A stretch of DNA of 64,000 bases from Puniceicoccaceae bacterium (GCA_028285755.1 JANQOQ010000004.1:198720-262719); one strand, 5' to 3'. Numbered from the stretch's first letter, positions 17,948 to 27,421 are shown. Translations and numbers: made by a program. Notes: generated by a model not told the origin, from the sequence alone.

Positions 17948-19245
17948 GCTATGCTTAGCTTGAAGAGACGAGCGCCATGTGCTGGCACATCGAAAGTGTA
18001 TTGTCCCTCGAAAGCCCCCACATCGGTTTGAGACCATAAGTCGCGGACAGCTGCAGATCCCACTAAACCAAAATCTTTATGGAATAATGTGTAGCTAGCA
18101 CTCAGATCGCCTAAATTAAATATTGCGACGTTCTTACCTCCATCAGAGGTATCAGAGCTCCAGGCCAACAAATCGCCTTTGCGTCCAAGTGGTTTTGGGC
18201 ATTGCCCTTGCTGATTCACCGCTAGTACCTCAGCATTCGAGATGAGCTTGAGAGTGTCTTCATCCGATCCAGGCAAGTGCCCGCCAAACATCAAAGGAGC
18301 CTTAAAAATGGACCACAACGTCATGAGTGTGGTTTGCTCGTTCGGAAGGAAATTAGTTTTTCGCTCTACACCGACTTCGCCGCGGATGCCGATTCTACCG
18401 AGAGGCAGCATATCCGGGTCGGGCCATGCGCCTTCGATGATGTAGGGAGCCCAAAGCTCGCACCGGGCAAACTGACGTTTCAAGGCTTCCCAATCGTCCC
18501 AAAAATCGGCCGATATGCGCCACATGTTGGCATGCTTGCGCAGGTGATTGGCATTACAGACCAATGCCGCACCCGGTGAGAGGCTTAAGACCATGGGTCT
18601 GCCGGTAGAGTCAATGGCTTTGCGAACTGCTTCGATTTCGTCGGTATGATACGGGTAAATTTGCCCGTCCCCGTCCCAGGAGTTGATATCATCGGCCTTC
18701 ACAAAATCGACCCCCCACTCTGCGTAGAGTGAAAATATGCTATTGTAATAGGACTGTCCGGCAGGCTCTGTCATCTTGATCCCAATATTATTAGCATACC
18801 AGAAGCAGCGATCGGCAGGTTGCGCGATCTGCTCACAGGTGGCATCCGTGCCCAGCACCGGGCATTGCTGATCGGCTGCCTGGAAGGGCATGCCCCGCAT
18901 GATATGGATACCAAACTTCAGGCCCAAACCGTGCACGTAATCCGCGAGCTTCTTAAAACCGCTCCCATCTGCTGAGCAGGGAAATTTCTTTGGGCACGGA
19001 ATTAGACGCCCATATTCATCAATGAGCTGCTCGAGGCCATATTTTTTGTAATTATGCACCGTAGCATCGGGTGCATACCAACCGAGATCGACCACGACAT
19101 ACTCCCAGCCATATTGCTTGAGGTTTGCCGCGATGTAGTCCGCATTATCCTTTATATCCTGTTCCGTAACGGAGACTCCGAAACAGTCCCAGCTATTCCA
19201 CCCCATGGGGGGTGTTTTTGCCCAATCTAAATGTGCTTCTCCCAT
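17944..19245 (-). CDS. Cytoplasmic GH27 enzyme, candidate beta-L-arabinopyranosidase
   Basis: A 433-aa GH27 enzyme beginning directly at the barrel (MGEAHLDWAKTPPMGWNSWD) with no signal peptide, so it should act in the cytoplasm. Asp185 in FVKADD is the nucleophile and Asp247 in RISAD the acid/base. The strand-2 alpha-galactosidase motif DDCW is replaced by Asp53-Leu54-Gly-Trp (VVVDLGWY), removing the Asp that recognises O4/O6. In the studied Geobacillus beta-L-arabinopyranosidase the same position is Ile. It lies between an SSS symporter and a sulfatase in the araBAD operon. The simplest reading is that it releases L-arabinose from imported oligosaccharides for AraA. Confidence 0.9.
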   Translation of the reverse strand: MGEAHLDWAKTPPMGWNSWDCFGVSVTEQDIKDNADYIAANLKQYGWEYVVVDLGWYAPDATVHNYKKYGLEQLIDEYGRLIPCPKKFPCSADGSGFKKLADYVHGLGLKFGIHIMRGMPFQAADQQCPVLGTDATCEQIAQPADRCFWYANNIGIKMTEPAGQSYYNSIFSLYAEWGVDFVKADDINSWDGDGQIYPYHTDEIEAVRKAIDSTGRPMVLSLSPGAALVCNANHLRKHANMWRISADFWDDWEALKRQFARCELWAPYIIEGAWPDPDMLPLGRIGIRGEVGVERKTNFLPNEQTTLMTLWSIFKAPLMFGGHLPGSDEDTLKLISNAEVLAVNQQGQCPKPLGRKGDLLAWSSDTSDGGKNVAIFNLGDLSASYTLFHKDFGLVGSAAVRDLWSQTDVGAFEGQYTFDVPAHGARLFKLSIA

Positions 19246-19260
19246 AAAATCCTAATATCG

Positions 19261-21078
19261 TCAGAGTATAATACTAAAGAGCGCGACAAAGAAGAACATA
19301 CCAACGACACAAGCCCCCCACCAGAGTAGTACGCTATTATACCATTTGTCACCCAAACCTTCGCCGAAGTTCATTTTGCTCCAGTTGAATGTAAGTCCGT
19401 CGCTCACCTGTTCCGGATTCGGATTTTTTGAAAGCAGGGTCGATACGATCAGCACCACCATGCAAACCAGCCAAACCGACATGCCCTGCATCACAAAGCT
19501 CATGAGCAAGTCAGGCAGCATACCCAGATGCTCGAGTATTTTGAGGATCGCTGCGAATACGAGGGCAACCACAGTCGCAAGCAAGGCATCAAAGCCACTT
19601 ACCTTTTTCCAGAGGGTACCCATCAGGAAGGTTGCCGAAAACGGGGGCGCAAAGAACACATAGAGCATCTGGATAAACCAGAAGAGATTCACACGCGTCA
19701 CCTTCGCCAGTAGGATCGACATGAGAATCGCCAATACCAGGATCACTACCCCGGCTACGCGACCTACCCACACTTCCTCACGCTCGGTGGTATTCTTATT
19801 AATAAAAGTCTTGTAGAAATCGAGGGTGAATACGGTAGAGGTCGAGTTAAGCACTGAACACACGGTTGACTGGATCGCACCAAAAAGTGCCGCCAATAAA
19901 ACCCCGGTCAGAAATACCGGGACCAGCTCCTGAATCATCACAATATAGGTCTTGTTCACCGCATCGCTCGAGTAGCTAAAGGCCGCTTTACTGATTTCGT
20001 CCTCGTCTCCGCTGGAGATGGCTTCGGGATTGATTTCTGCGATTTGCTCCGGGGTTGGGTGCAGCATATCAGGATTCATCGCAAAGAAGATCAAGCCGGG
20101 AATCACCACGATGAAGGGAAGCAGCAATTTCAAACCTGAGGCAAACACCATACCCATGCGCGCGTGATAAATATCCTTCGCCGCGAGCACTTTTTGGATC
20201 ATGTGCTGATTGATCGCCGTATACCACAGGCCAATATAGAAAAAGCTGAATACCCAGTGCACCCATGAGGTGAGATTGTGCTCCCAGGGCTGCAAAACGA
20301 GCAAGCGGTCATAAGGATCCCCCTCCTCCGCGCCATTAATTATATGCGGAACGGTGCGATCTACCCATTCCTTCGCCCAGCCAACCTCCGCGCGGTTGAC
20401 TTCGATCATGTTGGATACCCCTGCTAAAAGGCCTTCTCCGGCGCCGAGATGGACTAGCCCCAGGTAGGTGACACTCAATCCCCCGAATACCATAATGATG
20501 ATCGTCAACACATCCATGAGAGCAATGGACTTCAGTCCGCCCCAAATCGCCCAGAAACCGGACAGAATCGCGATCAGGATGATCGATAAAATGATGTCTA
20601 CTCCAAATAATTCCTGAAGCACCAGCGCACCCCCGTAAATTACCGGTCCGAGGAATGCCATGACATTCACAATCAATGTCACTGCAGCAAAGAGCGTGCG
20701 CATGGGCTTATTGAAGCGCTTCTCCAGAAACTCCGGCCCTGTATAGACCTTAGACGAGAGCAGGAACGGCACGTAAAGCCAGATCAGGAATGTAAAGGCA
20801 ACCACAGTACTCCACTCCCCGGTCGCCACACAGATTCCATAAATGACTGCTGCGCCGATTAAGCCGATAAAATGCTCAGTAGAGATATTCGCCGCGATGT
20901 AGGAGCTACCCACCACATACCAGGGTAAGCTGCGACCCGCCAGAAAGTAGTCTGCTGCGTCTTCCTTTTTCTTCTTACCGGCAATATAGCCAATGATGCT
21001 AAGCAGAATAAAATAGCCAAAGAAGGCTGCGATATCCTGCCAGGCAAGATCGAGGGTTCCAATTTGTGCGAGTATCAT
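19261..21078 (-). CDS. SSS-family sodium:solute symporter, probably for L-arabinose or its glycosides
   Basis: A 605-aa integral membrane protein of the SSS (SGLT-like) family with about 14-15 hydrophobic segments. YFLAGRSLPWYVVGSSYIAANISTE (read in two parts) is the TM1-2 signature, containing the AGRSLPW motif. GPEFLEKRFNKPMRTLF and the long NQHMIQKVLAAKD stretch are typical of galactose- and glucose-type members. It lies between the lipoprotein and GH27 genes in the ara operon (14-24 bp gaps). The context implies uptake of L-arabinose or short arabinosides liberated outside the cell. Sodium coupling is known for the family. Confidence 0.9.
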   Translation of the reverse strand: MILAQIGTLDLAWQDIAAFFGYFILLSIIGYIAGKKKKEDAADYFLAGRSLPWYVVGSSYIAANISTEHFIGLIGAAVIYGICVATGEWSTVVAFTFLIWLYVPFLLSSKVYTGPEFLEKRFNKPMRTLFAAVTLIVNVMAFLGPVIYGGALVLQELFGVDIILSIILIAILSGFWAIWGGLKSIALMDVLTIIIMVFGGLSVTYLGLVHLGAGEGLLAGVSNMIEVNRAEVGWAKEWVDRTVPHIINGAEEGDPYDRLLVLQPWEHNLTSWVHWVFSFFYIGLWYTAINQHMIQKVLAAKDIYHARMGMVFASGLKLLLPFIVVIPGLIFFAMNPDMLHPTPEQIAEINPEAISSGDEDEISKAAFSYSSDAVNKTYIVMIQELVPVFLTGVLLAALFGAIQSTVCSVLNSTSTVFTLDFYKTFINKNTTEREEVWVGRVAGVVILVLAILMSILLAKVTRVNLFWFIQMLYVFFAPPFSATFLMGTLWKKVSGFDALLATVVALVFAAILKILEHLGMLPDLLMSFVMQGMSVWLVCMVVLIVSTLLSKNPNPEQVSDGLTFNWSKMNFGEGLGDKWYNSVLLWWGACVVGMFFFVALFSIIL

Positions 21079-21101
21079 AGGGGTATAGAGGGTTAATGGA
21101 A

Positions 21102-22322
21102 TCAGGGCTTTGTGAAAATGTCCCCGTCAGCGTTTAGAAGCTCAAATGAAGTCCCGGCTTTGCCATGGGTGTGACTATAGACCTCATTTTCAAATTCCAG
21201 AATTACAGGCCCATTGCTGTAAGGATTGTAAATTACTATACCTCCATCGAATTCGCGTTGATGCGCCCCATCCTCACGGAGATAGCCTTTAGCTTTTGGC
21301 ATACCGAGGGGGATATCCCAGAAGTCATACCAGTCGTGCATGTGATCCGGAGTCGGAAGGGGGTTCATGTCCCCATAGAGCACATAGCCGTTTGAGTGCG
21401 TAAGGCCAAGCGTAGTCGTTGCACGCATGCGTCGAAGGTCCTTTCGGTCTCCCCAGACTTCAAAAGCGTTAATGCGAGGCTCCAGGAACTCTACCTCGAA
21501 AAATTTAAGGGCCTTTTCCATCTGATCCCAGGTGCTGATATTACGCTGGGTCGGGACTCCCGGGCCATCCGGATTGCACTCCATAAACGAACCGTTGATG
21601 TAGTCTTTGTAAAGTTCACCTTTTTCGAGATCGTCGTGGATATTGACGATGATCAGGCCCGTATCGCCAATCGCCTCGCGCACTTTTTTGACAATGGGCA
21701 GATAGCCGCTCCAATCGAGCATCACCCCATCGTATACCCCGGACTCGATAGCTAGGCGGGATTGCCGTGCGATATTCTCGTGAAAGGCCTTGCTGTCACG
21801 ATCGATCAGGTAATACGGCTCGGGGCCACCCTGCCAACCTTCCGCGCGTGTGCCGTCATCATTGCGCCTCCAAAACTCGCTATCCTCGGGAAGGAAACTG
21901 CCGGGCGCATCCCGCCAGCGTACTTCGAGCAAGAAGATCATGTTTGGGTTCATTGCGAGCATCTTCTTGCGGTTATTGAGTGCGATCCCGTGGCTTTCCG
22001 GGGTAAACTCAGTAGCCAGTCCCCCATGCTCATGATTCCAGACGGCCCCTAAGACCAAATCCGTACCAAACCCCAGCATACTTACGGGTTCCTCCCAAAG
22101 CAGATCATGTTTGGCAGCCGCAACGAGTCGCTGATCATTGGTATCCAATGGATATTCCGGCATATCTATGGGGTTCCACGCCTGAAAAACGGAAGGAAAG
22201 TCCCGATCATCCGCTTTTTGTTGCAAAGACTTTTCGGGAGCCGGTTGGCAGCCGCTATAAAGGCTGGCTATCAAAACCAGAAATGCGAAGACTAAATGAG
22301 TTCGATTCTTAGAATATTTCAT
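21102..22322 (-). CDS. Exported putative TIM-barrel glycosidase, possible lipoprotein, unassigned
   Basis: A 406-aa protein with an N-terminal export signal ending in LYSGCQ, a possible lipobox although Tyr at -3 is unusual. The body reads as a beta/alpha barrel: MIFLLEVRWRD, YDGVMLDWSGYLP, LIIVNIHDDLEKG and RMRATTTLGLTHSNGYVLY fit successive strands. Asp in MLDWSG and carboxylates in GSFMECNPDG are candidate catalytic residues, resembling putative glycoside hydrolase-like families without assigned activity. I do not recognise a characterised family. It lies between araD and the SSS symporter, so a role in freeing or binding arabinosides at the cell surface or periplasm is reasonable. Confidence 0.7.
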   Translation of the reverse strand: MKYSKNRTHLVFAFLVLIASLYSGCQPAPEKSLQQKADDRDFPSVFQAWNPIDMPEYPLDTNDQRLVAAAKHDLLWEEPVSMLGFGTDLVLGAVWNHEHGGLATEFTPESHGIALNNRKKMLAMNPNMIFLLEVRWRDAPGSFLPEDSEFWRRNDDGTRAEGWQGGPEPYYLIDRDSKAFHENIARQSRLAIESGVYDGVMLDWSGYLPIVKKVREAIGDTGLIIVNIHDDLEKGELYKDYINGSFMECNPDGPGVPTQRNISTWDQMEKALKFFEVEFLEPRINAFEVWGDRKDLRRMRATTTLGLTHSNGYVLYGDMNPLPTPDHMHDWYDFWDIPLGMPKAKGYLREDGAHQREFDGGIVIYNPYSNGPVILEFENEVYSHTHGKAGTSFELLNADGDIFTKP

Positions 22323-22339
22323 TTGCGGAAAAGAGGAAG

Positions 22340-23041
22340 TTATTGGGACTGCCCGTAGTAGGCATCTTCCCCATGCTTGCGGAAAAAGTGCTTTTTGAGG
22401 AGATAATCCGGTACGATATTCGGCTCCGGCATAATCGTAAGTGCCTTAATTGCCATATCCGCAACGATCTCGAGCGCCTGTGCGTTCTCTACGGCTTTCT
22501 TGCCATTGGTTCCCCATGTAAAGGGTCCATGATTTTGCACCAGCACTGCGGGGCATTCCATGGGCTCGCGCCCTTCAAAGGCTTCGATGATGACCTTGGC
22601 GGTCTCCCACTCGTATTCCCCCTCAACTTCGGCCTCCGTCATCACTCGGGTCACGGGCACGGGGCCATTGAAATAGTCGGAATGGGTAGTGCCCAAGCAG
22701 GGAATTTCTACACCCGCCTGTGCAAATGCGACCGCACAACGCGAATGCGTATGCACGACTGATCGCACCCCCTTTTCTCCAAATTCCTGATAAATGCGCC
22801 GGTGCGTCGGAGTGTCGGACGAGGGACGCAGTTCCCCTTCGATGATTTTGCCACTAATATGCAAAATAACCATGTCCTCGGGAGATAGCTGATCGTAAGG
22901 TACGCCTGAGGGCTTAATTGCAAAGACACCCGTTTGCGGATCAAAGACGCTCACATTTCCAAATGTGAGATCTACGAGCCCGGTTTTCGGGAGGCGCTTA
23001 TTCGCTTCGGTGCATTCTTCTCTAAGTGCTTGATAATGCAT
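22340..23041 (-). CDS. araD: L-ribulose-5-phosphate 4-epimerase
   Basis: A 233-aa class II aldolase/epimerase converting L-ribulose 5-phosphate to D-xylulose 5-phosphate, the last step of L-arabinose catabolism. TFGNVSVFD and KPSGVPYDQL bind the phosphate. SSDTPTHRRIY, HTHSRCAVAFAQ and the later NHGPFTWG supply the metal and catalytic region. The length is as for E. coli AraD (231 aa). It follows araA by 16 bp and precedes the lipoprotein gene by 17 bp. The ara context makes AraD far more likely than fuculose-phosphate aldolase. Confidence 0.96.
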   Translation of the reverse strand: MHYQALREECTEANKRLPKTGLVDLTFGNVSVFDPQTGVFAIKPSGVPYDQLSPEDMVILHISGKIIEGELRPSSDTPTHRRIYQEFGEKGVRSVVHTHSRCAVAFAQAGVEIPCLGTTHSDYFNGPVPVTRVMTEAEVEGEYEWETAKVIIEAFEGREPMECPAVLVQNHGPFTWGTNGKKAVENAQALEIVADMAIKALTIMPEPNIVPDYLLKKHFFRKHGEDAYYGQSQ

Positions 23042-23057
23042 AATCCAATATCAAAGG

Positions 23058-24548
23058 TTAGAATACGGACTCATTCCAGCGCAATTCCTGCTTGAGCGCA
23101 TGAAGCTCTGTTTGCTCATCAATCACAATGAGCTCCACCCCTGCCATCTCAGCAAAATCGGTTATTTGATCGATAGAAACCGAATAACTGAACGCAGTAT
23201 GGTGCGCCCCACCCGCCAATATCCAGGCAGCAGCGCCCTGCTTTAAATCGGGCTTAACATCCCACAACACCCGAGCCACGGGCAATTTCGGCAAGTCAAC
23301 CATGGGGGTGTGCGCCTCTACCTGATTCACCAGGAAGCGGAACCGATTGCCTAAATCCACCAGCGAGAAATTAATCGCGGGACCTGACTTTCCATCAAAA
23401 ACCAAACGCACCGGATCATCCTTACCACCGATACCCAGGGGGTGGATTTCACACTTGGGTTTTGCATTTGCGATGCTGGGGCAAATCTCAAGCATGTGTG
23501 AGCCGAGGCAAAGGGGCCCCGCAGGATCGAAATGATAGGTGTAATCCTCCATAAACGAAGTCCCTTTATCATTGCCTTTTGCCATGGTTTTGAGTGCGCG
23601 GACGATTGCCGCATGTTTCCAGTCTCCCTCTGCACCGAACCCGTAGCCATCAGCCATCAGGCGTTGGGTGGGAAGGCCCGGGAGCTGATTAAGCCCATGG
23701 AGGTCTTCAAAAGTGTCGGTGTAGGCGCTAAACCCACCCTGATCCAAAAATTTGCGAATACCGAGCTCTATTTGCGCCGCTTCGCGGAGACTGCCATGAC
23801 GATCGCCTCCGAGTTCGAGACCCGGCATAATGTCGTATGAATCTGCGTAGACTGCCACCAGGTCATCGATTTCACCTTGGGAAATCTCATTGATAACTCC
23901 TACGAGATCACCCACACCGTGCGTATTCACAGAGATGCCAAACACCATTTCGGCCTCTACCTTATCCCCGCAGGTTACGGCTACCTGTCTCATATTATCT
24001 CCAAAACGCACGATCTTGAGGCTTCTGAATTCATTCCACGCAACTGCGACTCGCGTCCAACTTGCAATCTCGCTGACCACTGTGGCGTCCTGCCAGTGCC
24101 CGACGACGACCTTACGATTAATGCGCATACGTGCGCAAATATGGCCAAACTCCCGCCCGCCATGCGCCGACTGGTTGAGGTTCATAAAATCCATGTCGAT
24201 GGAATCCCAGGGGATATCCTGATTAAACTGTGTATGCAGATGGCAAAACGGCTTGTGCAGGTGTGTCAGCCCCCGTATCCACATCTTCGCCGGGGAGAAA
24301 GTGTGCATCCAAAAGATAAGACCTACACAGTTGGCATCGTTATTCGCTCTCAGGCAAACCTCATCAATCGAGTCGGGTGTGGTCACGACTTCCTTAAAGA
24401 CGATATTTACCGGAATTCCTGCCTCAGCATTCAGTGAATCGGCAACGATTCTTGAATTTTCCGCGACTTTTTTGAGGGCTTCTTCTCCGTATAGGTGTTG
24501 GCTGCCCGTGACAAACCACACCTCAGAGAGTGGGTAGATTTTGTTCAT
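23058..24548 (-). CDS. araA: L-arabinose isomerase
   Basis: A 496-aa protein converting L-arabinose to L-ribulose, close to E. coli AraA in length (500 aa). [17 protein letters not shown] is the family N-terminus. [10 protein letters not shown] and GSHMLEICP carry the two metal-binding Glu residues, [19 protein letters not shown] the first His and GGAHHTAFS the second. It is cytoplasmic with Mn-type metal expected. It sits between araB (26-bp gap) and araD (16-bp gap). The motifs are complete, so the gene should be functional. Confidence 0.97.
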   Translation of the reverse strand: MNKIYPLSEVWFVTGSQHLYGEEALKKVAENSRIVADSLNAEAGIPVNIVFKEVVTTPDSIDEVCLRANNDANCVGLIFWMHTFSPAKMWIRGLTHLHKPFCHLHTQFNQDIPWDSIDMDFMNLNQSAHGGREFGHICARMRINRKVVVGHWQDATVVSEIASWTRVAVAWNEFRSLKIVRFGDNMRQVAVTCGDKVEAEMVFGISVNTHGVGDLVGVINEISQGEIDDLVAVYADSYDIMPGLELGGDRHGSLREAAQIELGIRKFLDQGGFSAYTDTFEDLHGLNQLPGLPTQRLMADGYGFGAEGDWKHAAIVRALKTMAKGNDKGTSFMEDYTYHFDPAGPLCLGSHMLEICPSIANAKPKCEIHPLGIGGKDDPVRLVFDGKSGPAINFSLVDLGNRFRFLVNQVEAHTPMVDLPKLPVARVLWDVKPDLKQGAAAWILAGGAHHTAFSYSVSIDQITDFAEMAGVELIVIDEQTELHALKQELRWNESVF

Positions 24549-24574
24549 AATTATACAACTGGGGTGATGAGCAT

Positions 24575-26275
24575 TTAATCTATGGGGTTGTTCATTTTTG
24601 CGTTTCTCTGGCGATCCTTGATGGCAAGCAGCTCTTTCATCACTGTGCCTAATTCAGGGTTTTCAACGCCGCCAAAGGCATCATGTACTTTCCTGTATAG
24701 AGTAAAAATTTCGGTGTAGACCTTGTGGTTTTCGGGGTTCGGAGTGTATACAATGTCCTTAATACCGGTCATTGCCTCCTGCGCATCCTGCAATGTGTCA
24801 TGACCTCCATTAACACTGCCCGCTAACACAGATGCAGCAATCGCAGACCCCAAAGCACAGGTTTGAGAAGATCTGGATACACACATATCACTGCCGGTAA
24901 TGTCTGCGTATATCTGCATAAGCATGGCATTCTTTTCCGCAATACCTCCGCAGCATACGATCTGATTGACCTTAACACCATATTCGCGGATACGCTCGAT
25001 TATCATTCGTGCGCCGAATGCGGTCGCTTCAATTAAGGCACGATAGACCTCTGCGCTGGTAGTATGCAGAGTTTGCCCCAGAATCAATCCGGTCAGGCGC
25101 GGATCTACGAGGATGGTGCGGTTGCCGTTATTCCAATCCAGTGCGAGCAAACCTGTTTCTCCGGGGAGTTGATTTTCGATTTCACGTGTCAGCTGCTCAT
25201 GGGTATCGGCAGATTCTCCGAGGAATACCTCTACGAACCACTTAAAAATATCTCCTACGGCCGATTGCCCGGCCTCTATGCCATAATAGCCGGGGAGAAT
25301 CGCGCCTTTTACAATTCCGCAAATCCCCGGTATGTCTGCCACCTCTTTATCAGCACTAACTACTGTACAGTCACAGGTGGAGGTGCCGATCGCCTTAACA
25401 ATAACGCCTTCGCGCACCCCACTGCCGATCGCACCGTAGTGTACGTCAAATTCACCGATCGCAATGGGAATCCCCGCCGTTAACCCGAGCTCGCTTGCCC
25501 ATTTACTGGATAAATAACCTGCGGGCTCGGAAGCATCATAAGCGACCTCATAGAGCCGCTCCCTAAGGTCCGCGAGCTTGGGATCGAGCATTGCCAAAAA
25601 CTCTGTATCGGGGAGACCTCCCCAATCCTCCGCATAAAATGCCTTATGCCCGGCTGCGCAAACTCCCCGTTTGATTAACAACGGATCATTCACCCCGGCA
25701 AGTAAGGATGGAATCCAATCACTCAATTCGACCCAGCTGTAGGCCGCGTCAAAAACTTCAGGACTGACCTTCAGACAGTGCCAGAGCTTGCTCCAAAACC
25801 ACTCGGATGAATAGGTGTTGCCACATTTGGCAACATACTGGGGGCGATGCTCGCGTGCCAGCCGGGTAATGGTATCTGCCTCTTCATAACTGGTATGGTC
25901 TTTCCACAACCAGCACTGTGCGTTCAGGTTATCCTTGAATTCAGGCTTGCCGGCGATGGCTTCATTCTTTTGATCGACCGGAATCGGGCTGGAGCCTGTC
26001 GTATCTACCCCGATTCCAATAATATCTGCCGGGTTAAATGTCGGATCATTGGCCCTAGCCAGCTTGAGGGATTCCTGAACGGTCACCCGGATACCCTCTA
26101 TATAATCCAGGGGATTCTGGCGTGCCAGGTTATCATCTTGACTGTCAAGTAGAATACCCTGGTGACCACTGGGATAATCATAAACAAAAGTTGCTAACTC
26201 GTTACCATTGGCACAATTAGCTATTAACGCACGGACGGAGTTCGTCCCATAATCTAGCCCTAAGGTGTATTTCAC
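24575..26275 (-). CDS. araB: L-ribulokinase
   Basis: A 566-aa FGGY-family kinase phosphorylating L-ribulose to L-ribulose 5-phosphate. [13 protein letters not shown] is the phosphate-1 motif, [15 protein letters not shown] the AraB-type second block, and [19 protein letters not shown] the conserved C-terminal block. The length equals E. coli AraB (566 aa). It starts with GTG, with the family N-terminus immediately after it and no earlier start visible. It is the first gene of the eight-gene ara operon and is divergent from the LacI-type regulator. A perfect palindrome (site 3) lies 47 bp upstream. Confidence 0.97.
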   Translation of the reverse strand: MKYTLGLDYGTNSVRALIANCANGNELATFVYDYPSGHQGILLDSQDDNLARQNPLDYIEGIRVTVQESLKLARANDPTFNPADIIGIGVDTTGSSPIPVDQKNEAIAGKPEFKDNLNAQCWLWKDHTSYEEADTITRLAREHRPQYVAKCGNTYSSEWFWSKLWHCLKVSPEVFDAAYSWVELSDWIPSLLAGVNDPLLIKRGVCAAGHKAFYAEDWGGLPDTEFLAMLDPKLADLRERLYEVAYDASEPAGYLSSKWASELGLTAGIPIAIGEFDVHYGAIGSGVREGVIVKAIGTSTCDCTVVSADKEVADIPGICGIVKGAILPGYYGIEAGQSAVGDIFKWFVEVFLGESADTHEQLTREIENQLPGETGLLALDWNNGNRTILVDPRLTGLILGQTLHTTSAEVYRALIEATAFGARMIIERIREYGVKVNQIVCCGGIAEKNAMLMQIYADITGSDMCVSRSSQTCALGSAIAASVLAGSVNGGHDTLQDAQEAMTGIKDIVYTPNPENHKVYTEIFTLYRKVHDAFGGVENPELGTVMKELLAIKDRQRNAKMNNPID

Positions 26276-26321
26276 TTTGATAGAACTAATTAAAAATAAT
26301 ATTGAACAAACCCCTGACAGA

Positions 26322-26334
26322 CTTTACAGTAAAG
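26322..26334. promoter_or_regulatory. Operator-like palindrome CTTTACAGTAAAG (site 3)
   Basis: A perfect 13-bp palindrome around a central A, in the 61-bp region between araB and the LacI-type gene. It ends 2 bp before the regulator ATG, so binding there should block the regulator's own translation start region and could repress the divergent ara promoter. Core TTTACAGTAAA at 26323-26333. Confidence 0.75.
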
Positions 26335-26336
26335 CC

Positions 26337-27401
26337 ATGGAAAAGTTACCCTCTATGAAAGATATCGCCCGGGAAGCGGGTGTATCCAAGACTGCAGTTT
26401 CGCTGGCACTGCGCAATGACCCCCAAATCTCTGAATCCCGCAAACAGCAAATCCTAAAGATCGCTAAATCGATGGGTTACGTGCGTAATCCGAAGATTGG
26501 GGAGCTGATGTCCCAAATGCGAGGTGCGGGTTCCGGCAACCTGCACGGAATCATTGGTATTATTAATTGTAACCAAGACAAACATGCATTCCGCGACCAT
26601 GCAACCATTCCCAGCTATGTGGAAGGCTGCAAACGCAGAGCCTATAATCTGGGGTATCACACAGACAGTTTTTGGCTGTATGAGCCCAATATTTCCGCCC
26701 AACGCTGGATTGGCATTTTAAAGTCACGCGGGATCACCGGCCTGGTGATGGTGGGCATGATGAAGCAAAACCGTGTGCCTGAGTTTTTCCTGCCGGTGAT
26801 CGAGCACTTCCCCACTACCGTAACGGGAGTCCGTACGAAGCAACCGGCTCTGTCATTTGCTTGTGTGGATCACCACATCCTGAGTCTACGCGCCTTTCAA
26901 AAGGCGACTGAGCTCGGCTATAAGCGACCGGGGCTCGTACTTGAGGAGACAATCGACCGACTCGTCGAGCATCGCTTCACTGCAGGATATCGAACCGGTC
27001 AACAGGAGATCGAGCCGGATAACCGTCTGGAGCCTTTTATGCAGGTGGATGCTGCCAAAGAGAATCTGGAGTTCTTTGTAGAGTGGTTTGAAAAGCAAAA
27101 ACCGGATGTCATCTTTACGCTCTATAATATTGTTGATAAGTGGGTGCGTCAAATGGGGCTGCGCGTTCCCGAGGATGTGGGCCTGATTCAACTAGAATGG
27201 CGCTCCTACCGTCCCCACTGGGCAGGTATGAATCAACACAATGATATTTGCGGTGAAGCGGCCGTGGATATGTTGATCAATATGATTTACAATGGGGATA
27301 AAGGATTCCCGGCCTTTCCCAAGGCGACATTGATCGGGGCCTCCTGGATCGATGGAGAGACCATCCGCTATCCCCGCAAGCAGAAAGCTGTTTTTGCTTA
27401 G
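26337..27401 (+). CDS. LacI-family transcription regulator, probable regulator of the ara/sulfatase regulon
   Basis: A 354-aa LacI/GalR-type repressor. Residues 7-28 form the helix-turn-helix (MKDIAREAGVSKTAVSLAL) and a hinge follows (NPKIGELMSQMR). The remainder is a periplasmic-binding-protein-like effector domain (LHGIIGIINCNQ, GLVMVGMM, DVIFTLYNIVD). The start is ATG at 26337; an in-frame GTG further upstream overlaps araB and is rejected. The gene is divergent from araB, with a perfect palindrome directly before its ATG. The same palindrome recurs across the locus. L-arabinose or an arabinoside is the likely effector, by context only. Confidence 0.92.
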   Translation: MEKLPSMKDIAREAGVSKTAVSLALRNDPQISESRKQQILKIAKSMGYVRNPKIGELMSQMRGAGSGNLHGIIGIINCNQDKHAFRDHATIPSYVEGCKRRAYNLGYHTDSFWLYEPNISAQRWIGILKSRGITGLVMVGMMKQNRVPEFFLPVIEHFPTTVTGVRTKQPALSFACVDHHILSLRAFQKATELGYKRPGLVLEETIDRLVEHRFTAGYRTGQQEIEPDNRLEPFMQVDAAKENLEFFVEWFEKQKPDVIFTLYNIVDKWVRQMGLRVPEDVGLIQLEWRSYRPHWAGMNQHNDICGEAAVDMLINMIYNGDKGFPAFPKATLIGASWIDGETIRYPRKQKAVFA

Positions 27402-27421
27402 TTAATCCTATTAACAGTAAA
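27401..27421. promoter_or_regulatory. Overlapping palindromes before the 27.5-kb operon (site 4)
   Basis: GTTAAT-CCT-ATTAAC (27401-27415) is a perfect inverted repeat. It overlaps TTAACAGTAAA (27411-27421), one mismatch from the TTTACAGTAAA operator. They lie right after the LacI stop codon and 67 bp before the sulfatase ATG. The overlap could allow two regulators or cooperative binding. Confidence 0.6.

Noticed and set aside
10665-19245. Calling the GH27 proteins alpha-galactosidases outright
   Set aside because: The O4/O6-binding Asp is missing in both, and no galactose-catabolic gene (galK, galT) is present; arabinose genes are.
26265-26336. Upstream GTG start extending the LacI-type regulator by 24 residues
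   Set aside because: It would overlap araB and add residues before the helix-turn-helix that family members lack.
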